This document shows positions 59,380-64,000 of a stretch of DNA of 64,000 nucleotides, piece after piece. Below the pieces are notes generated by a model. That model did not search any database. It saw nothing but the letters and a program-made list of their open reading frames with translations, and was not told the DNA's origin. Within the stretch, counting starts at the first letter, position 1; every line of letters begins with the position of its first letter. The translations under genes and the position numbers were made by a program. This DNA is from an uncultured Chloroflexota bacterium (GTDB lineage Bacteria > Chloroflexota > Dehalococcoidia > Lucifugimonadales > UBA1127), in contig CAJWQJ010000006.1 in NCBI GenBank assembly GCA_913045315.1, forward strand, positions 1 through 64,000, in the 5' to 3' direction.

Positions 59380-60999
59380 CTAAAAACCTCCATTATTAGA
59401 CCAGAAAATAACTCTTCGATTTGGATCTTTCCCCATACTAACTGAATTGATATTGTATCTATCGGCGGCTAGATGTTGCAAACGACGAATATATGAAGTT
59501 TGTGGAGTTAATTCAACAGACTCTTCACCATTTAAAACTTCTAAAACAGCACTTTCGGCTTCTTCCAATGCTTGCTCAGTTTTTTCCATCCTATTATTTG
59601 AATCACTATAACGGGAACCTTTCAAAAACCAGTCGATCTGAGCTTGAGTATTTCTACGCAAAACGTATATAGGAATACCCTTTTCTTGAGCTAACCGTAT
59701 CATCTCAGACTTCTTTTTATACTGTGCCTTTGTTGTCAGAATCGTATCTGAATCAATAGCATTACTTACCATATCGAGTTCTACACCTAAATTATTTGCC
59801 CCATTAATCAGGCGTTCACGACTAACGCCATATGGAAAAACACGTAATGTATTAAATTTCACACCATTGCGATTGTTCATATTACTTGATCGTTGGTTAT
59901 AACCATTAGAAGCTATTGATTTTATTCCATTTGCTCTGCTACTTTTCTTGGAAAAGAATCCGTCATTATTTGAAGAATTGAGACGCACTGAATCCCCTTC
60001 AGTAGTAACGAATTCTGCTCCATTCATGGTTCTTATCTCAGGGCTTACAGAAAAACCTCTTAATAAAGCATCAACTTTATCAGACAAATCGATATGTAAT
60101 GCGATAGTATGCCAATCTTGAATTTCTACCAAAGCATCAAAAGTCGCAGGAGCTTTTCTTTCCAAAATTGTCTTTCTTGACCCTCTTCGTCTAGCCTCTT
60201 CATCTCCTAAAACAACACTTTGAATTCCTCCAAGAAGTTCACAAAGAGTGGGGTTCATTATAAGATTATCCATAGTATTACCATGTGCAGTAGCAATTAG
60301 TTGAACTCCTTTTTCTGCAATGCTCCTTGCAGCAAGAGCTTCTTGTTCAGTGCCCATTTCATCAATCACAATGGCCTGAGGCATATGATTTTCTACTGCT
60401 TCAATCATTACCGAATGTTGATGTATTGGTGATTTAACTTGCATTCTCCTAGCTAAACCTATTGCTGAATGTGGAATATCACTATCTCCAGCTATTTCAT
60501 TTGAGGTATCTACGACTATTACACGTTTGCCTGCTTTATCAGCAAGAGTTCGAGCAACTTCACGTAACATTGTTGTCTTACCAACACCAGGCCTTCCGAG
60601 AAGCAAGACACTCTTACCATCTAATATCAAGTCTTCAATAACTTTAATAGCACCAAAAACAGCCCTGCCAACTCTGCAAGAAAGGCCAACAACATCCCCA
60701 TTTCTGTTCCTCATACAAGAAACTCTATGCAAAGTTCTATCAATTCCAGCTCTATTATCATCCCCGAACGATTTTAATTTAGATAAAACCAAATTAATAT
60801 CCTCACGAGTGATTTCTTTGTTGGCAATAATATCACCTTCAGGAAACCAACATCTTGCTGGTCTTCCAAGGTCCATGCTTACTTCTAGCAAATCGATATA
60901 ATTTTCAAAAGAAATAATCCATTCTGAAACATGAGTCGGTAATACAGCAAATAATAAGCCTAAATCGTCAATAAGAACTTCTTCATTAGCTTCAACCAT
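59380..60999 (-). CDS. R3H-domain AAA ATPase (SpoIIIAA/Ycf45-like)
   Basis: The product has 539 residues. Walker A is VLLLGRPGVGKTTML (about residue 131) and DTSNEIAGDSDIPHS plus MPQAIVIDEMGTEQEALAAR the Walker B region; ATAHGNTMDNLIMNPTLCELLGG follows (quoted in part). A polar linker rich in Ser/Asn (about residues 350-385) leads to a domain with VELDMVSNAIDSDTILTTKAQ, and the C-terminus RRLQHLAADRYNINSVSMG is an R3H single-strand nucleic-acid-binding domain. Function is unknown; cyanobacterial and plastid Ycf45 relatives exist. Its stop lies two bases before the tmk start. Confidence 0.9.
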   Translation of the reverse strand: MVEANEEVLIDDLGLLFAVLPTHVSEWIISFENYIDLLEVSMDLGRPARCWFPEGDIIANKEITREDINLVLSKLKSFGDDNRAGIDRTLHRVSCMRNRNGDVVGLSCRVGRAVFGAIKVIEDLILDGKSVLLLGRPGVGKTTMLREVARTLADKAGKRVIVVDTSNEIAGDSDIPHSAIGLARRMQVKSPIHQHSVMIEAVENHMPQAIVIDEMGTEQEALAARSIAEKGVQLIATAHGNTMDNLIMNPTLCELLGGIQSVVLGDEEARRRGSRKTILERKAPATFDALVEIQDWHTIALHIDLSDKVDALLRGFSVSPEIRTMNGAEFVTTEGDSVRLNSSNNDGFFSKKSSRANGIKSIASNGYNQRSSNMNNRNGVKFNTLRVFPYGVSRERLINGANNLGVELDMVSNAIDSDTILTTKAQYKKKSEMIRLAQEKGIPIYVLRRNTQAQIDWFLKGSRYSDSNNRMEKTEQALEEAESAVLEVLNGEESVELTPQTSYIRRLQHLAADRYNINSVSMGKDPNRRVIFWSNNGGF

Positions 61000-61057
61000 T
61001 TATTTGTTTTACACTCCATTCGTAATGCATTACTGATTTTTTTGTTTATAAAGTACT

Positions 61058-61612
61058 CTATTCAAAAAAAGTTAGAAAATACTTATGGTATCTATAATCA
61101 TCAGTTAATTCAGGATGGAACGTAGTTCCCAATATGCTCCCTTGCCTTACAGCAACCGGAGACTCATCTTTTAACCATGATAACACTTCAATATCCTTAC
61201 CCACTCTTGCAATTATTGGAGCCCTGATAAATACTCCCTGAAATTTTTGATCGGAAAATATTGATGAGTCTAAATCAGCTATAAAACTTTCAGATTGTCT
61301 CCCATAAGCATTTCGTTTTATATTTATATCAATAAGACTTAAGGTTTCAGGATTCTCATTTGAGTTATTCATCGAAAGCATAATAATACCTGCGCATGTC
61401 CCCCATATTGGACTACCTTTTTTTGCAAAATCACTTATGGGTTTACGCAATTCATATAAATCCATCATCTGTGAAATAGTAGTACTTTCACCACCAGGAA
61501 TAATGAGTCCATCAATATCATTTAAATCATTAGGTAATCTTACTTCTCTAGCAACCACTCCTATAGTTCTTAAAGCCACTAAATGCTCTAAGAATCCTCC
61601 CTGTAATGCCAA
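61058..61612 (-). CDS. pdxT: Pyridoxal 5'-phosphate synthase glutaminase subunit
   Basis: The product has about 184 residues. ALQGGFLEHLVAL opens the fold, IPGGESTTISQMMDL is the oxyanion strand, WGTCAGIIML holds the nucleophile Cys, and TTFHPELTDD the His-Glu pair. It supplies ammonia to PdxS. TTG 61612 is 11 bases after AGAGGG. The conserved first strand (IGVLALQGG) begins 3 codons earlier, where only GTT, GGA, ATA or GTA codons exist, so the true start may be ATA 61621. It is 115 bases downstream of pdxS; that gap (61613-61727) holds no other gene. Confidence 0.92.
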   Translation of the reverse strand: MALQGGFLEHLVALRTIGVVAREVRLPNDLNDIDGLIIPGGESTTISQMMDLYELRKPISDFAKKGSPIWGTCAGIIMLSMNNSNENPETLSLIDINIKRNAYGRQSESFIADLDSSIFSDQKFQGVFIRAPIIARVGKDIEVLSWLKDESPVAVRQGSILGTTFHPELTDDYRYHKYFLTFFE

Positions 61613-61727
61613 AACTCCTATTACCCTCTGATTTGTTTTTATTGAAACTTGATTATTATTTGCAGAAGTAAAAATTCGAGTTAAATGAGAAGATTTTCGT
61701 AGCGATTCATTGAAAAATTCTATAACT

Positions 61728-62618
61728 TTACCATCCTCGAACAGCTAGCAATTCATCATCTCCTAATGTTCTAGCTCCCATACCTGACATTGGTACACCT
61801 AAACCTTTAGATACATTCGAAACAATATCCCAATCTTGAAAATGAGTTACTGCTTGCACAATTGCTCTGCCTCTCTTTTCAGGTTCCCCAGATTTAAAAA
61901 TTCCCGATCCAACAAAAACCCCATCACAACCTAACCACATCATAAGTGCTGCATCTGCTGGAGTAGCTAAACCACCAGCAGCAAAATTTACAACTGGCAA
62001 TCTTCCAATTTCTCTTACTTCCATCAATAAATCAATAGGAGCTCCTATTGATTTTGCTTCAGCCATAATTTGTTCGCTGGATAATGATTTCAACTTCCCT
62101 ATTTGATTGTTTACAGTTCTCATATGTCTAACTGCCTCAACAACATCACCAGTACCAGCCTCACCTTTAGTACGTATCATTGCAGCTCCCTCAGAAATAC
62201 GTCTCAATGCTTCTCCAAGGTCTCGGCATCCACAAACAAAAGGAACTTTAAAGTCATATTTCCATACATGATGTTCTTCATCTGCAGGTGTCAAAACCTC
62301 AGATTCATCAATATAATCTATGCCTATAGATTCTAATATTCTCGCTTCAGCAAAATGTCCAATTCTACATTTAGCCATAACGGGAATAGAAACAGAATCC
62401 ATAATTTTTAATATGAGCTCTGGGTCTGACATTCTTGCAACCCCCCCATCAGCTCTAATATCTGCAGGAACTCGTTCAAGGGCCATAACTGCACAAGCAC
62501 CAGCATCTTCAGCTATCTTAGCTTGATCTGGAGTAACCACATCCATAATCACTCCACCTTTAAGCATTTGAGCAAGGCCAATCTTTAATCGTGATGGCTC
62601 GCTATTAAAATCTTGCAT
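61728..62618 (-). CDS. pdxS: Pyridoxal 5'-phosphate synthase lyase subunit
   Basis: The product has about 296 residues. [19 protein letters not shown] is the PdxS signature. [13 protein letters not shown] and [16 protein letters not shown] hold the two catalytic lysines; GGVARMSDP and [16 protein letters not shown] close the phosphate site. It combines ribose 5-phosphate, glyceraldehyde 3-phosphate and ammonia from PdxT. ATG 62618 has GGGGG five bases before it and is preferred to ATG 62630. PLP users in the window include ltaE and the aminotransferase at 40153. Confidence 0.96.
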   Translation of the reverse strand: MQDFNSEPSRLKIGLAQMLKGGVIMDVVTPDQAKIAEDAGACAVMALERVPADIRADGGVARMSDPELILKIMDSVSIPVMAKCRIGHFAEARILESIGIDYIDESEVLTPADEEHHVWKYDFKVPFVCGCRDLGEALRRISEGAAMIRTKGEAGTGDVVEAVRHMRTVNNQIGKLKSLSSEQIMAEAKSIGAPIDLLMEVREIGRLPVVNFAAGGLATPADAALMMWLGCDGVFVGSGIFKSGEPEKRGRAIVQAVTHFQDWDIVSNVSKGLGVPMSGMGARTLGDDELLAVRGW

Positions 62619-62737
62619 ATTTGCCCCCATATTAAACCAATTTTATATTGATTTTAAAAACAATTTATAGAATTCATACTAAAGTTATTATACAGCTACC
62701 AATTCCCCGACATCAATAATACATCTATTTATGTAAA

Positions 62738-63091
62738 TTAAACTATAACTCTTTCAGGTTCTTTAGTAGGAAAAATTCCTAACAAATGAGCTGTTGTATC
62801 CCCATCGTTTACCACTTTATGTGTTTGAGATTCGGAAACCACTATAACATTCCCTGCAGAAATAGAGGTTGTTTGATCATCAGAAACATATGCTATCAAT
62901 GAACCTGAAAGAACTACTATTATTTCTTCATGAGAAGGATGTATGTGCAAGGGTATCTCGGAATTTGGTTTTAAAAATATATCTAACATACTTACATTTT
63001 CAGAACCTATCAAATTTGCAGAATAATTTCTTGCAAACACACCTGGGAACACTTCTTTTTCATCAACATCTTGATAATTAGTAATTAACAT
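62738..63091 (-). CDS. Cupin domain protein
   Basis: The product has 117 residues, a single beta-barrel. IPLHIHPSHEEIIVVLSG carries the two His and the Glu of cupin motif 1. ETHKV-like SQTHKVVNDGDT is motif 2 with a further His, so a metal site is likely. It could be a dioxygenase, isomerase or sugar/small-acid sensor; no substrate is indicated. AGGAGGG lies just before the ATG. It is 62 bases downstream of the CoA-transferase and possibly in its operon. Confidence 0.87.
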   Translation of the reverse strand: MLITNYQDVDEKEVFPGVFARNYSANLIGSENVSMLDIFLKPNSEIPLHIHPSHEEIIVVLSGSLIAYVSDDQTTSISAGNVIVVSESQTHKVVNDGDTTAHLLGIFPTKEPERVIV

Positions 63092-63153
63092 TTACCCTCC
63101 TAAGAGAATGTATGATGTAAAAATAGAATAAAAAATATTTAGATACAAAAAAC

Positions 63154-64000
63154 TTATTTCTTATCTTCCCATGCTGAATATTGAGGAAGACCTCTTAACG
63201 TAATTCCATCTTGCAAAAACTCTTCAATTTCCGCACCACTCAATCCTATTTCTAATAAAATCTCCTCACTATGCTCTCCGAGTCCAGGTTCTATTGTATC
63301 AACTCTTAAAGGTGTATCAGAAAAAATAATAGGTGGTCCTGGCTCTTTTAAACTTCCGAAATACGGATGTGGGATATCAATCATAAAATTATCCTCAAAC
63401 ATTTTTTGACGTTCATTCATGAATCCTTCAATTTCAACATCAGCATCAACACAATCTATATTTAATTTATCCAATTGAACTTCCCAATAAGATGTTTTGA
63501 ATTTCACAAACTCCTTTTCTAACAATTCAGAAAGTGTATTGGAATTTATTTCTCTATTGATTGAAGAATTAAATTTACTAGCTAAAAGATATTTATTATT
63601 GATTGCTTCAACGAATTCCAACCATCCTTGTTGGTTTGCAACTGACAAGAAAATCCAACCATCACTTGTTTGATATAGACCATTTAAAGCGCTTTTCCTT
63701 TTCTGTCCTTTGTCAACTTTTAATCTCGGTTTCATGTCATCAAATTCAACAAAATTATCCCCACTCAAATATGACATAGCCCCTATCATAGTAGAATCCA
63801 CATGTTGTCCTTTACCTGTAACATCTCTTGCCCTTAAAGCCATAAGAATATTAGTAGCAGCTGCAATACCCGATGATATATCAGCAGCACCAAATTGGGC
63901 TGGAGGATTATCAACACCAGCTTGCTCAATATAATTACCAGATAAAGCACTTATTGAAGTTTCATATCCAGGTCTATAGGCTTGTGGTCCATTCGGACCA
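63154..64000 (-). CDS. CaiB/BaiF family CoA-transferase (5' end outside window)
   Basis: The frame is open on the minus strand from the window edge to 63154, giving about 282 residues. Its upstream part reads PNGPQAYRPGYETS and DNPPAQFGAADISSGIAAATN. The conserved Asp in AADIS is the catalytic acid, and MALRARDVTGKGQHVDSTM is the helical linker of the family. ALNGLYQTSDGWIFLSVAN belongs to the small domain. It transfers CoA between acids. It is cut only by the window end, with no sign of damage. The 62 bases before the cupin gene are AT-rich and hold no other gene. Confidence 0.9.
   Translation of the reverse strand, partial: GPNGPQAYRPGYETSISALSGNYIEQAGVDNPPAQFGAADISSGIAAATNILMALRARDVTGKGQHVDSTMIGAMSYLSGDNFVEFDDMKPRLKVDKGQKRKSALNGLYQTSDGWIFLSVANQQGWLEFVEAINNKYLLASKFNSSINREINSNTLSELLEKEFVKFKTSYWEVQLDKLNIDCVDADVEIEGFMNERQKMFEDNFMIDIPHPYFGSLKEPGPPIIFSDTPLRVDTIEPGLGEHSEEILLEIGLSGAEIEEFLQDGITLRGLPQYSAWEDKK

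Noticed and set aside
61613-61727. Frameshifted N-terminus of pdxT
   Set aside because: The frame is open and the first conserved strand is intact; only the start codon is unclear.
1-64000. CRISPR array, insertion sequence, prophage or replication origin
   Set aside because: No regularly spaced repeats, transposase, integrase, phage structural gene or DnaA-box cluster was seen.

Overview
The window is a densely packed, AT-rich bacterial chromosome segment with about 60 protein genes, four standard tRNA genes, one abnormal tRNA-like element and several strong hairpins. The gene set includes coenzyme F420 enzymes (cofE, two luciferase-like oxidoreductases, two deazaflavin-type reductases, a PPOX-fold protein). 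It also includes family III CoA-transferases, ADP-forming acyl-CoA synthetase parts, a molybdenum hydroxylase, an FAD/Fe-S lactate-type dehydrogenase, a phosphotriesterase-like hydrolase and many MFS carriers. Together these suggest a streamlined heterotrophic member of the Chloroflexota, most like the marine SAR202 lineage. That placement is inference from gene content; there is no rRNA in the window.

Layout. 1-1054: a truncated MFS carrier and a tRNA-Cys/tRNA-Leu pair with terminator. 1.2-17.6 kb: small-molecule metabolism and transport (nitroreductase, FMN alpha-hydroxy-acid dehydrogenase, UMF1-type and other MFS carriers, DUF2339 membrane protein, DegV, acetyl-CoA-synthetase-like ligase, malic enzyme, dienelactone-hydrolase/DUF6295 cluster). 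17.6-31 kb: typA, F420/PPOX protein, alcohol dehydrogenase, acyl-CoA synthetase alpha subunit, nudC, a MarR regulator with a visible promoter/operator, the giant FAD/Fe-S dehydrogenase, LLM oxidoreductase, CaiB-type CoA-transferase. 31-31.35 kb: tRNA-Trp, tRNA-Arg and the tRNA-like element. 31.5-41.5 kb: DtxR regulator, secreted cyclophilin, M42 peptidase, a three-subunit molybdenum hydroxylase followed by a MoaD-like protein, a second acyl-CoA synthetase alpha subunit, NUDIX hydrolase, class III aminotransferase. 41.5-46.4 kb: LLM oxidoreductase, two MFS carriers, phosphotriesterase. 46.5-64 kb: mostly housekeeping (thrS, ltaE, hisS, cofE, tenA, tilS, corC-like, tmk, R3H ATPase, pdxT/pdxS), plus crotonase, the acyl-CoA synthetase beta subunit and a second CoA-transferase cut by the window end.

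How the genes work together. CoA chemistry is prominent: two CoA-transferases, two alpha and one beta acyl-CoA synthetase subunits, an AMP-forming ligase and a crotonase. This fits activation and breakdown of varied organic acids taken up by the MFS carriers, with oxidation by flavin, F420 and molybdenum enzymes. Cofactor genes (F420, PLP, TenA) match the enzymes that need them.

The most unusual items are: (1) a tiny autonomous gene at 50831-51021 on the minus strand, with promoter, a Shine-Dalgarno site fully complementary to the usual 16S tail, an 18-residue reading frame and a 50-bp perfect palindrome as terminator; (2) several genes whose conserved N-terminus and Shine-Dalgarno spacing point to ATA, ATT or CTG start codons; (3) a 54-bp near-perfect palindrome inside tilS; (4) a tRNA-like element with an irregular anticodon loop. 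No CRISPR array, insertion sequence, prophage or rRNA was seen.
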